This document shows, piece after piece, positions 48,802 to 61,039 of a stretch of DNA of 64,000 nucleotides. Source of the stretch: Physella acuta (Eukaryota; Mollusca; Gastropoda; Physidae); assembly GCF_028476545.1 (NCBI RefSeq), contig NW_026731931.1, positions 1,598,001 to 1,662,000 on the forward strand. Reading direction: 5' to 3'. The translations under genes and the position numbers were made by a program. Below the pieces are notes generated by a model, which worked only from the letters and a program-made list of their open reading frames with translations, did no database searches and was not told where the DNA came from. Numbering within the stretch: position 1 is the first letter of the stretch; each line of letters opens with the position of its first letter.

Positions 48802-51784
48802 CTATATATATAAAGCAAAGTGGTCAGGTGCCCGATAGGGCACTTCCCGGCGCCGCAGGCGCGTCAAATTTGGCACGATGGTGCCTTGGGGCGATAGAAC
48901 AGGAGGGCCGGTGACGGTTTGCCGAAAAGTCTACGGAGAGGGGGTCAAAACTGACCACGAGTGACCGGCGCCTTATATGGGCTATATTACGAAAAAAAAT
49001 TTCCTCCGACGACCCCCCTTGAAATTTTGTGAGGTGGTAGGAGAACGCCTTGGGGTGTCCCAAAAAACTCGCCATGTCCGGGAAAATTCGTTAAATGGGT
49101 CAAAACTGACCAGTCGTATTTCCCTATATAATCTTTGTATTTTATGGGAAAAACAGAGGGTGATTTCAAAACGGATTTTAGGGCACTTACCGTCTTTACA
49201 TCTGGCTAATTTTTTGCATGCTCTTAGGTAAATGGCTTGACCTTTAGGGAAAACTGTCGGTTTCACTCAAAGCCCTCGACGAGGGCTAAAAAGTGACCGC
49301 GAGTGAAATTCTCTTTATATGAGCTCTATTACGAAAAAAAATTTCCTCCAACGACCCCCCTTGAAATTTTGTGAGGTGGTAGGAGAACGCCTTGGGGTGT
49401 CCCAAAAAACTCGCCATGTCCGGAAAAATTCGTTAAATGGGTCAAAACTGACCATTTGTATTTCCCTATATAATCTTTGTATTTTATGGGAAAAACAGAG
49501 GGTGATTTCAAAACGGATTTTAGGGCACTCACCGTCTTTACATCTGGCTAATTTTTTGCATGCTCTTAGGTAAATGGCTTGACCTTTAGGGAAAACTGTC
49601 GGTTTCACTCAAAGCCCTCGACAAGGGCTAAAAAGTGACCGCGAGTGAAATTCTCTTTATATGAGCTCTATTACGAAAAAAAATTTCCTCCGACGACCCC
49701 CCTTGAAATTTTGTGAGGTGGTAGGAGAACGCCTTGGGGTGTCCCAAAAAACTCGCCATGTCCGGGAAAATTCGTTAAATGGGTCAAAACTGACCAGTCG
49801 TATTTCCCTATATAATCTTTGTATTTTATGGGAAAAACAGAGGGTGATTTCAAAATGGATTTTAGGGCACTTACCGTCTTTACATCTGGCTAATTTTTTG
49901 CATGCTCTTAGGTAAATGGCTTGACCTTTAGGAAAAACTGTCGGTTTCACTCAAAGCCCTCGACGAGGGCTAAAAAGTGACCGCGAGTGAAATTCTCTTT
50001 ATATGAGCTCTATTACGAAAAAAAATTTCCTCCAACGACCCCCCTTGAAATTTTGTGAGGTGGTAGGAGAACGCCTTGGGGTGTCCCAAAAAACTCGCCA
50101 TGTCCGGGAAAATTCGTTAAATGGGTCAAAACTGACCAGTCGTATTTCCCTATATAATCTTTGTATTTTATGGGAAAAACAGAGGGTGATTTCAAAACGG
50201 ATTTTAAGGCACTTACCGTCTTTACATCTGGCTAATTTTTTGCATGCTCTTAGGTAAATGGCTTGACCTTTAGTGAAAACTGTCGGTTTCACTCAAAGCC
50301 CTCGACGAGGGCTAAAAAGTGACCGCGAGTGAAATTCTCTTTATATGAGCTCTATTACGAAAAAAAATTTCTTCCAACGACCCCCCTTGAAATTTTGTGA
50401 GGTGGTAGGAGAACGCCTTGGGGTGTCCCAAAAAACTCGCCATGTCCGGGAAAATTCGTTAAATGGGTCAAAACTGACCAGTCGTATTTCCCTATATAAT
50501 CTTTGTATTTTATGGGAAAAACAGAGGGTGATTTCAAAACGGATTTTAGGGCACTTACCGTCTTTACATCTGGCTAATTTTTTGCATGCTCTTAGGTAAA
50601 TGGCTTGACCTTTAGGGAAAACTGTCGGTTTCACTCAAAGCCCTCGACGAGGGCTAAAAAGTGACCGCGAGTGAAATTCTCTTTATATGAGCTCTATTAC
50701 GAAAAAAAATTTCCTCCAACGACCCCCCTTGAAATTTTGTGAGGTGGTAGGAGAACGCCTTGGGGTGTCCCAAAAAACTCGCCATGTCCGGGAAAATTCG
50801 TTAAATGGGTCAAAACTGACCAGTCGTATTTCCCTATATAATCTTTGTATTTTATGGGAAAAACAGAGGGTGATTTCAAAACGGATTTTAGGGCACTTAC
50901 CGTCTTTACATCTGGCTAATTTTTTGCATGCTCTTAGGTAAATGGCTTGACCTTTAGGGAAAACTGTCGGTTTCACTCAAAGCCCTCGACAAGGGCTAAA
51001 AAGTGACCGCGAGTGAAATTCTCTTTATATGAGCTCTATTACGAAAAAAAATTTCCTCCGACGACCCCCCTTGAAATTTTGTGAGGTGATAGGAGAACGC
51101 CTTGGGGTGTCCCAAAAAACTCGCCATGTCCGGGAAAATTCGTTAAATGGGTCAAAACTGACCAGTCGTATTTCCCTATATTATCTTTGTATTTCATGGA
51201 AAAAACAGAGGGTAATTTGAAAACGGATTTTAGGACACTTACCCTCTTTACATCTGACTAATTTTTTGTATACACCTCAAAAGCTGACTACGCCGTATGG
51301 AAAACTGTTGGTCAAACTTATAGCCCTCTTAGAGGACTAAAAATGACCGCGAGTGAAATTCTCATTATACAAGATTAGGTCATTTGGTCTTTGAACAGGG
51401 GAGGTAACTTTTTAATGTAATAATTTTTAAATATTTTGTATACTCTTTTTAAGAAAAAAACAAAAATCATTAAGTATAGCATTGTTTTAAATAAATATTT
51501 TGTTACGAATTAAGTTTTGCATTGAACTGTAATTGTATAAATTAATTGCGGTAGTAATTTATTATAATATTTGATTGATAATATTAAGAAAACCCTTGCA
51601 GTTCTAATAACCGTACAAGTAATAAGTTTGCGAATATTCCATCGATTATTTGAGTGACATTAAAATACTCCACTGTAAAAATTTAGGCCCTAAGCATTTA
51701 AGATAGCAGCCAATCACCTATTAATTAATCATTCAATTCCCCAACTTTTTTGAAAACCTAAGCGAAGCTAGGCAGTATGCCTAG
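48802..51784 (+). mobile_element. non-autonomous Helitron, family 1, second of tandem pair
   Basis: Starts TCTATATATATAAAGC directly after the CTAG of the first copy and ends with the same hairpin and CTAG at 51781-51784, followed by host T (51785). The pair as a whole therefore sits in one A/T target site. Internal plan equals copy 1: head, seven 342-bp units, unique tail. The 2,983-bp length is shorter mainly because the eighth degenerate unit is missing. Confidence 0.92.
48973..51360. repeat. 342-bp satellite in Helitron copy 2, 7 units
   Basis: Unit starts near 48973, 49315, 49657, 49999, 50341, 50683 and 51025. Units agree with each other better than with units of copy 1. For example, all carry a GATTTCAAAACGGATTTTA-like block, where most copy-1 units have CATTTCAACGCAGGCTTTA. 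Confidence 0.97.
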
Positions 51785-51891
51785 TAAAGCTATAAAACTA
51801 GTAGTGATGTGAATTAATATAATTACTTTTTGACAAAACCTATAGCTACTGAGTTATTAAAATTTGTCGAAGACGTAGCTATTCTATTTAT

Positions 51892-52299
51892 CTGGTCAGT
51901 GGTGATCACTTCAGCCAACTCAATGCTGGCCAGTGGTGAGCACTTCAGCCAACTCAATGCTGGCCAGTGGTGAGCACTTCAGCCTACTCAATGCTGGCCA
52001 GTGGTGAGCACTTCAGCCTACTCAATGCTGGTCAGTGGTGAGCACTTCAGGGAACTCAATGCTGGCCAGTGGTGAGCACTTCAGGGAACTCAATGCTGGC
52101 CAGTGGTGAGCACTTCAGGGAACTCAATGCTGGCCAGTGGTGAGCACTTCAGCCTACTCAATGCTGGTCAGTGGTGAGCACTTCAGGGAACTCAATGCTG
52201 GACAGTGGTGAGCACTTCAGCCTACTCAATACTGGCCAGTGGTGAGCACTTCAGCCAACTCAATACTGGCCAGTGGTGAGCACTTCAGACAACTCAATG
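51892..52299. repeat. 34-bp minisatellite, 12 units
   Basis: Exactly 12 units of 34 bp (CTGGCCAGTGGTGAGCACTTC followed by a variable triplet and ACTCAATG). The variable positions read CCA, CCT, GGA or ACA in an interspersed order, suggesting repeated unequal exchange. Confidence 0.96.
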
Positions 52300-52517
52300 T
52301 GATAAGAACACAGTGGTATCATGGGCTGACGGTTGTTTAGATGAATGCGTGGCTTACACTTGCGATAGTGCAGCAGGAAGTGCATCTGTGTGTGTTAAAT
52401 TGAGGGTCGGATGAGGAAGTTAGATGAGCGATACAGAGTTACGTTGCTGGTTGTTAGGTTCGTGCGCACTCGTTCGATGATAAACAACACAGTTATGCTG
52501 AACACATAACACAATAG

Positions 52518-52975
52518 TTTATATGACTTTAAGGCTGGACAGAAATATATTAATTTACTTAGAGCTGGACACACATTACAGAAGTGTTTATCTGACTTTA
52601 AGACTGAACACAAATAAATTATTTGACTTAAAGCTGGAAACAAATAACACAAGTGTATATTTGACTTTAAACCAAAAAAAATTATTTGACTTAAACCTGA
52701 AACCACATAACAGAAGTGTTTACTTGAACTTAAGACTGAACACTAATAAATTATTTGACTTTACGGCTGAACAAAAATCATTTATTTGACTTAAACACTG
52801 AACTCTTTAAGGCAGAACATAGAAACAAAATATGTAACTATAATAAATATGTGTTTGATTTTATTGCTAAACACAAATAATTTATTTGACTTTAAACCTG
52901 AACACAAATAATGTATCTGCTTTAATTTTATTTAAGATTGAACGCAAAGAACTGTACAGTTTATTTGACTTAACT
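52518..52975. repeat. irregular short repeats (TTTGACTTTAAGGCTGAACA)
   Basis: About twelve imperfect copies of a unit of 28-55 bp containing TTATTTGACTTTAA and CTGAACACAAATAA. Non-coding. Confidence 0.8.
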
Positions 52976-53164
52976 CGGTATAGATAAAATTATAATTAAA
53001 ACTCCGATTCTCAATGGCCGAAACAAGGGGCGTTACTCTAACAATTTCAGAGCAGATTGTTGACATGGTTACCTCGCTTGTATAAATTGACCTATGACAC
53101 AAGTAGCGGGGTAGGAAAGTAGTGAAACAGCTAGTCTTTCTAGTGATATGCATGACATTCTATT

Positions 53165-53315
53165 AAATGGATAAAGTAAGGTTCACCTGTTCCTAACGTT
53201 GGTACCCAATACAGCTGGGTGGACTCAGGGACGTTCTACTCACTTGAACTTGGATTCGAACTCGATAATTTCGGGTTAGTACTCTCGCGCTCTATAGTTA
53301 AGCCATCCCGTACCA
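53165..53315 (-). mobile_element. SINE-A fragment
   Basis: The minus strand keeps a box B-like GAGTTCGAATCC and the start of the body CCACCCAGCTGTATTGGG. The 3' part is short. Confidence 0.75.
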
Positions 53316-53585
53316 TTTTATTTAATAGAAAAAAGAAACTTTTTTTGCATGAAACATGTTTAATTTCATAATTCATAATTGAAATCATTTTCGAACTGAA
53401 CGCATTTCTATACGTATTTTTTTTAAATTGTGCTTTATTGAGAAAAAATGCTTAACATGCGAAATGGTGTTATAAAATTGATTATAAAGTTGATACTTGA
53501 TGTCACATTCTGAAATATAATGAGTTCTGTAATGTAGTCTTAATGAAGATGTAAGTGTCCTTTCCCACGTTTCTTTTGCCAGTAA

Positions 53586-54617
53586 CTACCTTTTCCAAAA
53601 GAACGCACGAAATCTAGAATTGTATTTCAGGTAAATAAAAACATTCAAACAACAAAATATGCACTGGAAAGCGTGCACAGAAACATCGACCACTTCGAAC
53701 AATTTCCCGAACTTCCCATTGAAGGGTGGGGTGTTGCTGACGATGAAGGCTACGGATATGACCAGCATCTGCTGCGTGGCTTTCAACTCTTTGCCGCTAA
53801 GCTTGACCGTCTCTTGCCCAGAAGAGATTTCGTGATTTGTTCGTTTCTCGATGCATCTGTTGTTACTATTAGCTGATGGGATAGCAGTGTGGGATAGCGT
53901 GTTTTGTTGGCGAAACTTCAAGGCTTTTGTGAGGTAAAAGTTCATGGACAGCGAACAAACGACTAGGATAAGTTGTACGGCGATGATGATGAAGAACCCG
54001 CGAATCGGCCAGATTACGCTGGTGACGGAATTCCAATACGGCGAAGTCTAAAATATCGGCCTCGTCGCGTTGATTTTGTTATCAAACTGTGGTATTATTG
54101 CCATCAACGAAAACACAGGAAGAATGGTCGCTATGGTGAAGGATACGGTTATTATCATAACTACAATTGAAGCTTTTTTTGTTCCGAGCGTATTTCTGAA
54201 CCACATCGGTTTCGCCACGCTAAGACAACGGGCAACGTATAAAAATATTATCGTCAGCATCGTGAAGTTGTAGAATTCGTTAGCGCAGTATGCGAGGTAC
54301 TCCTCAACGCTGTAGGGGGCGACAGGAAAATGGGTCTTTAAATGGGTGAGCAGCTCGGTGCAAACAAAAGCGTAAGAGATAGAAGAAGCAGTGGCAAACA
54401 CCAAGTACATCAGGTCTGAGATGGAAAGAAAGAACAAAGACAGCGTGACGCCGTCTTTAAGACCCATAGCGAAGAACGTCTTGACGGTCAGCGAGTTGCC
54501 TACGATCCCGACAAGGGAGATAACTCCGCGACAAAGGCAGATAACTGTTCCTATGAAGGAGACGTTGTCCTGTATTGAGGCGGTAGGGACGAATAAAAAT
54601 TCGATGCTTTCTTCCAT
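53586..54617 (-). pseudogene. chemosensory-type GPCR, broken (in-frame stop)
   Basis: One frame from Met at 54617 to the stop at 53586 is homologous end to end with the intact receptor at 31716-32792. It shares QDNVSFIG, GLKDGVTLSLFFLS, VARCLSVAKPMWFR, SNTP and NVFIYLKYNSRFR. Two lesions: a TAG at 54048-54050 where the relative has Trp (TGG) in the second extracellular loop, and loss of 14 codons at the end of TM6 and the third extracellular loop. The frame is otherwise open on both sides of the stop, so the damage looks recent. A polymorphic null allele is possible. Confidence 0.85.
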
Positions 54618-55305
54618 AGCCTTGAGATTGGTAGAGTTTTGAGTGTGAGAGCTAGTAAACTAAACAATGGAATAAGTACGGAACGCGCCACACGGCATGC
54701 GATTATTCGTAATGACCAATTTTCAAAAAAGTATAAATAAATGTTTTATTGCGTTGAAAAAAAAATTAAAATAACGAAATTTTACTTATTTTCTAAACGG
54801 TTTTAAGTGATTGATAAAATTATTAAACCCGGAGAAAATAATTTAATTTAGTCTAATGCATACGTTTGTGATATCGCATAAATTGCCTTAATTTGAGAGA
54901 AAGAATAGTTTTGCGACTAATTTAAATCTCCAACTATAACCCTTAAATTATAATTAAATTAATTAGCAAATCGTTTCTTAAACCAGTTATAACACAATAT
55001 AACTTTATTAAGTTCTTTTACTTACAATTGTGTATGTGTTACTTATCATTAGTAATTTCCACTTTAGAACGTACTAGTAATTTGTTGAGCACTTTACTAG
55101 TTTATAAACTGCAACTGATTCATGCATTGGTAAATTGCTAAACGTAAATTCGTGCTCCCGATTTTCTAGTCATTACGAGCGAATTTCTAGTTGCAATTTA
55201 CTCCTGAACTGTTTTAGTTTTTGTTATTATGTTATTTCAAACAAACAAAAAAGATCCCTCAATCAGTTACTGAAAGTTTTATAAATCTATTGTTATGTCT
55301 CGTTA
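54618..55305. other. AT-rich intergenic DNA
   Basis: Nothing recognised. Confidence 0.5.
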
Positions 55306-55313
55306 TCTCCGTG

Positions 55314-55419
55314 CAGAGTTTCTTCCAATCATCTTCAATCTACCGCCCCCCCCCCCCCCCCCGTAAATATCGTGCCCCCCCCCCACCATCCGGGAGAAAA
55401 TAGTCTGGAAGAAACACTG
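55314..55419. mobile_element. hAT-type MITE, poly-G family (copy 4, short)
   Basis: Begins CAGAGTTTCTTCC and ends CTGGAAGAAACACTG. Flanks TCTCCGTG and CCTCCATG match at six of eight. Most of the interior is deleted, leaving C runs. Confidence 0.75.
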
Positions 55420-55427
55420 CCTCCATG

Positions 55428-56057
55428 TTATCTAGTAATGCTGCGACGATGCTCATTCTAACACAATATCCCAAGGTTAATTAACATCAGATGAAAGGCG
55501 CGTTAAATTAAAACGAGTATGATAAAGATATAGAAGAATATAGCCTAACCTCATACAGTGAGACCTAGCATAAAATGGATACAAATATTAGCCGTTGTTC
55601 TTGCATGTAATTCTTACATTGTTTACAAAATTACCGTAAAGGATACAAACTATTATTTATAGACTGCGGAGTCGACTTATACCATAACATAGCGAGATAC
55701 AAACATAAGTTTTGGTCATTGGAATAAAAGATTTTTTAATTCGTGTTTGTAGCTGTAAAAAGCGAAACGCTGCATTGCACTTAAGTTTAGTCTAGATGTG
55801 TATTTGAGTGGTCAATAGGTGAATATTCTAGGTCTTTGATCTAGCTGTAAGCTATCGGTGTAGGAGTTCGACTTTGAGTTTGTAGGGTTAAGTAACATAA
55901 AGGTAAGATCAATGTCTAGAGAACCGAAGCAGGGCCTAGAAATGTCTATTTGTGTGGTCCAAAGAATAGAATCTTTGTCTAAAGTGAGTTTAAGTTTTAT
56001 TATACGGCCCATCATTAAGCTAAAGGGACAATTAAAGTATTGTATGTATGTGCTTTA
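55428..56057. other. intergenic DNA, nothing recognised
   Basis: No supported gene or repeat. Confidence 0.5.
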
Positions 56058-56552
56058 ATGAAGTAGAGTTCACCTCCGAGGCGTAGCGATGTGGGGGCAG
56101 GGGATACATATGTCCCCGGGCGCCGACCTTAGGGGGCGCCAAAATGGGTTGTAAAAACAAATTAAAATGTCATTTCAGCTGCATTTTCGCATTATAAATA
56201 GTTTGAGGTTGGGGGGGGTGAAAATCAAAAGTTTGAGGGGCGGGGGGCAGGGTGCAAATTAAAAATTTGCTACCGATGGGGGCGCCAAATTGAAAGTTCG
56301 TCCGCGGGCGCCGGGTAGGGTCGCTACGCCTCCGATTCACCTGTTTCAATTACTTCAACACAATGGAATACTAGGTAAAATAATGTGGTTAGTACAAGAT
56401 CCAGCCTTATTCACTCTAGTTCGAGTCAAGTACCCATCAGAGCGGGGTGGGCTCTTTGATGTCAACCTGATTCGATTCTGGTGTCCGAACTTCACTCTTT
56501 CGGGTTAGCTCTTGTTTACTCTTCCATCAAACCATGCAGTTCCATGATGAAT
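56058..56552 (-). mobile_element. SINE-A copy split by a MITE
   Basis: The minus-strand SINE body and head (56336-56552) continue at 56058-56075 after an inserted element. The TTCACCT piece of the SINE is duplicated on both sides of the insert. Confidence 0.8.
56076..56335. mobile_element. MITE with GAGGCGTAGCGA inverted repeats
   Basis: A 260-bp element with 14-bp terminal inverted repeats (CCGAGGCGTAGCGA and its near complement), flanked by TTCACCT direct repeats, inserted in a SINE. The interior has GGCGCCAAA-like motifs near both ends and G runs. Diverged relatives are carried inside the two family-2 Helitrons (28928-29172 and 58611-58868). Confidence 0.8.
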
Positions 56553-57124
56553 ATTTACAGCACTCATAAATATTCCACATAGAAATCTGTTTTCTGTTAA
56601 AATACACTTTCCCCAACAGGAGAGAAAAAGAAATCATATTAATTAATATATTAATTAATGTAATTAACTCCCTAGAAACAAAATATGTAATACTCTTGTT
56701 CTTTACTTTTTAAAAAAAGTTGTCTAAGGAGCATATATGTAGTCAACGAAACTTAAACAACTTTATAGTTCACAAAACACAACTGATTTCGTCACATTTG
56801 AGAGACATAGATACCATTCAAACAGTTAATTAGATGCAATATGTTCCACTAAGATGAATATGAAATGGAAATTTTATTTGAGCAGACTTCTGGTTATGAA
56901 AAAAAATAATAATTTTATGTGAATGCAGCAAACTTTGATAGGATATACCTTTAGTTCTAATTAATTTCAAGGTATGATAAGAGATTTACTTTCTGCAATT
57001 TATTTTGTTTTTGTCAATTGTTAACGATGCTACTATTAAGGTAGTAGGGCCTATTTGATATTTCAATGGAAATTCGAATGATTGAACAAGTAATGTATGT
57101 ATTACAGCGTAGAATCAATGCAAC
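56553..57124. other. AT-rich intergenic DNA
   Basis: Nothing recognised. Confidence 0.5.
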
Positions 57125-58142
57125 TTATTTCCAAAAGGGTGCTCTGAACCTTGCATTATACTTCAAGTATATCCGAATATTACCGCAACAAAATATAACT
57201 TGAAATGTGTGCACACACACGTCAAAGGCTTCATACAGTCGTCCATATCTCCCTATGACGGAGAATTCCGTGTCGATTATACAAGCAAAATTAAAACAAT
57301 TTTTCGGAATGTTGCTGAGTATGAAGAGTAAAGCCAGAACAAACATTTGCTGGGTGACTTTGAGTTCCGTGCCACTTAGTTTGATTTTCTCAACGATATT
57401 CTCCTGGTTAGCCTCAGTTTCATACAGTTTTTTGCTTGTATTAGATACGTGAGGTACAGTATGTTTATGGCGAAAATTCTACTGATTTAGTAAGCTCATT
57501 TTTCATTAAAACATCACAAATTAGTAAAATAAACTGAACAGCTATTGGCCAAGATAGTCCTTTAAATGTCCAGATAATTTTTGTGGCCCATTTGTAGTAA
57601 GGGGAGTACCATAACTGTGGCCGTGTTGCGTTAATTTTGATATCAAACTGTGGGAGGATGGCCATAAACACGTAGACGGGGACGCTAGAGATGAAAACCA
57701 ATGTTAAAATCGCACCAATGGAAGTCAGAGATGTTTTAGGCGTGGATAACATTTTCCTGAACCAGAGTGGCTTCATCACACTAAGGCATCGGACTATCGC
57801 TATATAGGTCACATTAACAATCGTGATGCTATAAATAGTACTGGCACAGTTTGCGAAAAAGACGTTAATGCAGTAAGGATTCACGGGAAAATGAATCGCG
57901 AAATTGCTTAAGACTTCAACACATAATGTATCGGTGATTGAGAGAAACAACAACGAGACGGTCACTCCATCCTTCAGCCCCATCGCTATGAACGTCATGA
58001 CGGTCCTGATGTTGAAGGCAACGCCAAGCAGGGAAATAACTCCTCGACAAAAGCATATCACTATCCCAGCCAACGATACATTGTCTTGAGGTGAGGATAT
58101 GAAAACATTCGTCGTTTCGTTGTTTTGGGCCATCATTACCAA
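57125..58142 (-). pseudogene. chemosensory-type GPCR, broken (frameshift)
   Basis: The third member of the array. The frame from Met at 58142 carries QDNVSLAG, GLKDGVTVSLLFLS, IVRCLSVMKPLWFR and a TM5 region, then shifts at a run of four A on the plus strand (57473-57476), where one extra base is present. The other frame continues through GTELKVTQQMF, SNIP and NIRIYLKYNARFR to the stop. About 15 codons at the end of TM2 and the first extracellular loop are also missing. The homopolymer shift alone could be an assembly error, but the TM2 loss argues for a non-functional copy. Confidence 0.85.
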
Positions 58143-58533
58143 ACCCGTTTCATCCCTGTTTACAATCGTTTTGGTGGAAAAAAAATAAAAATCATTTTTT
58201 ATTTGTTTTGGAACTAAAAATAATGTCTTTAGATAATTATGTTATTTAATTAACGAAAACTGTGTAGTGTAAAAGGTTAATATTAAACAATCAGATTGCT
58301 CTTTGTCCTTCAAAAATCAATGTTTAACAATAGTAAACGATTAAATTGTATTTGTTTTATCAGATTTTATATAATTAATGAAAGTGTCTAAGATTTGTAA
58401 AAACATCGGACGTACATTCAATGAACTCAAATTTTCAACGAGTTATTGTATATTATTATTTATCATCTTTTTAAGTGAAATACAGTAAAGATAAAGAAAA
58501 GACCACAATTTTTTTTTCTACTTTTAAATTAAA
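58143..58533. other. AT-rich intergenic DNA
   Basis: Nothing recognised. Likely the former 5' flank of the GPCR pseudogene. Confidence 0.5.
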
Positions 58534-60420
58534 CTAGAATACCCGTCATCCGTTGGATAACTGTGGGTTTCGGGGGTCATCCATCAAAAAACATCACGTC
58601 TGTCACTCAGAGGCATAGCGACCCTTCCCGGCGCCCGGGGACAAACTTTTCGATTTGAACCCCCCCAAGATTTCGATTTTCAACCCCCCCCCCCTCAAAC
58701 TTTTGATGTGCACCCCCCCCCCCACTCAAACTTTCCATTTGAACCCCCCTCAACCTTTCAATTTATTTTTCCAAACCATTTTGGCGCCCCAACATATGCC
58801 CCCCCCCCCTTCCCCCCCCCGCCTCCCCTCCCCTCCCGCCCCCCCCCCCTCCTCGCTACGCTACTGCAGTGTCACTTATCGTCACAAAAAACAGACCCCA
58901 CATTCAAAAATATGTTTTTTATCTTTTAAATACACCGAAAACAACGATTTCGGACTATCCCTTCATATACTGACGTCACAGGTGACCTACTCAACTCTAC
59001 TTCACCTGCCCAGTGTCCCGCCAAGTCTCAGACAACAAAAACGATTCCAGCCGAGCATGTCTCTGACCACACTATCCCTTCATTTGCTTAGGACAAAGAA
59101 ACAGATGAACCCTACTTCACCTGCCCTGTGCCCCGCGAGTTCCTGATAGTCAACCTTATCATTCACATATAGGGCTTAAGAAAAAATAATTGAAAACGTA
59201 AAAAAAAAAGTTCTATTAATTTTTATGACACTGACTTTAAAATTTAGCCTTCACTCTTCAAAGCAAATTTTAAAATGCTTTTCTGGCATATCTAGCCCTG
59301 GCCACCTATACCATGTTTAAATAATGTGAACACCCGCCATCTTGCTCGTGGTAAACATGGCCTAAAAATGGTCCGAAGTCATTCGTCCGGTCCGGACGCC
59401 ATATTGTTGTTAGCAGCCGACCACGCCTCCAAGTTAGTTAGTAATCCTACTATATCTAGATATAGAACCTAGATTTAAAAAAATCCCATTTATTCTCGAA
59501 TTAGATGATCATTGAAGCTAAACAAAGATTTATATTAAATAATAAATAATTAAGGCCTGAAATAGATTCTAGATGTAGAATTTACATTAAGTATAGATCT
59601 AGAATGTACATTGAGTCTAGTGACCTAGATCTAGGCTAGATCTAGATTCTAGTCTAGCTGAGAATCTAGGCTAGATTCATTTATTGTAAAACTAATGAAA
59701 AAAGACAGTTTAAAATTGATATAAGTGTTGGAACGTAATAAATACAGCAAACGGACGTATTGTTTAAGTTATAGCCGGCAGAAAATTAGCTTTGTAACGC
59801 GTTAAACTTTTGAATGGGCCACAAAGTCTATGATGGAGTCCGCCATTTTTATTGTACCAAAAAAGTAAACACATCAAGGGACGTCACTATTCCCACAAAG
59901 TTTAGTCAATGTTTTAACATTTTCTTGGACAGATTGTAGATCTAGAGAGATTTATCGTAAAACTAAATGAAAAAAGACAGTTTAAAATTGATATAAGTGT
60001 TGGAACGTAATAAATACAGCAAACGGACGTATTGTTAAAGTTATGACCGACAGAAAATTAGATTTAGAACGCGTTAAACTTTTGAATGGGAACACAATTT
60101 TCTTCGATAGACGCCGCCATTTTATTGTACTAAAGAGTAAACAAAAACCTGTGACGTCACGGTCCCGCCGAGTGTAGTGGTCGTTTTAATCTTTTAAAAA
60201 AAATGGGTTAGTCTGCGTAAGAATAAATCAATTAATTAATTAACGTCTTTAAATAAATTTGTGATCAACAGTCTGTCTGCATTAAAAAATTATTCTCTAC
60301 CTGCATACTATTTTACAGCTTTCCAGATAGAGTCGAACATATCACAATTTTCGATCGGACAAACAAACAAATAAATATTCAAACATGTAAACAAACTTGA
60401 CTTTTAGTAGTATATATAGA
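58534..60420 (-). mobile_element. non-autonomous Helitron, family 2 (copy B)
   Basis: Minus-strand start TCTATATATACTACTAAAAG, end GGATGACGGGTATTCTAG, flanked by A and T. It shares the whole plan of copy A: the C-rich GAGGCGTAGCGA-type block (58611-58868), SINE-A fragments (58950-59155), CTAGATCT-rich tract and common 5' third. It also has a tandem repetition of about 180 bp (TTAAAATTGATATAAGTGTTGG at 59710 and 59978). No coding capacity. Confidence 0.88.
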
Positions 60421-61039
60421 TACTTGAATTTAATTTTTATAAAAATTATTTTAGCAATTATTTCTAATTTTTTTCTATAGCTTTAATAGTTGTCGATTGT
60501 AATTTTACTATTTTATCAGTCCCTTGTTTTTACGTTTTAGGCTATTGTTATTTTCCAATTTAGTTAATCAATTTTTATCAGATTATTAGATAAATTGCGA
60601 TAATCATTTGTTAAACACATTCAGAACAGTAACAACTGCTGGAATGTGAGCAATACATTTAATCTATCTAATGCCTTCCTCGGCAAATCATTTTGAAAAT
60701 TCGTGTAATTTAATCGCGTAGTTGAGATAAGGGTGATAATTATGATGGGGCTGCTGAAAAAAACGATTTTTTTTTACTTAATCGTTAGGTACTTTCATAA
60801 AACATAATGATTAATTTATTGTCGCTTTCTTGAAACATTTCTTACATTCGCTAGTTTGGTCATCGTGGCAAAATTACATTCCCTACTAGTCATAGACGTA
60901 ACAACAGATCTACAAAAAAAAAACAGGCATCTAAGGATTAGGATAAGGAAAAGCCCATTAAATCAAAGAGCTGGAAAGGTTTATAAATCACAAATGATAA
61001 TTATTTATTTTATAATTCTATATTATAATCCTGTTTAAA
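60421..61039. other. AT-rich intergenic DNA
   Basis: Nothing recognised. Confidence 0.5.

Noticed and set aside
45784-51220. 87- and 97-codon frames repeated on both strands across the 342-bp units
   Set aside because: 342 is a multiple of 3, so any open frame in one unit recurs in all. The frames exist on both strands, no domain is recognisable, and they sit in a non-autonomous Helitron satellite.
45780-51360. 342 bp as a dimer of 171-bp nucleosome-length monomers
   Set aside because: I found some internally similar segments, but at inconsistent offsets (124 and 155 bp), so a 171-bp dimer is not supported.
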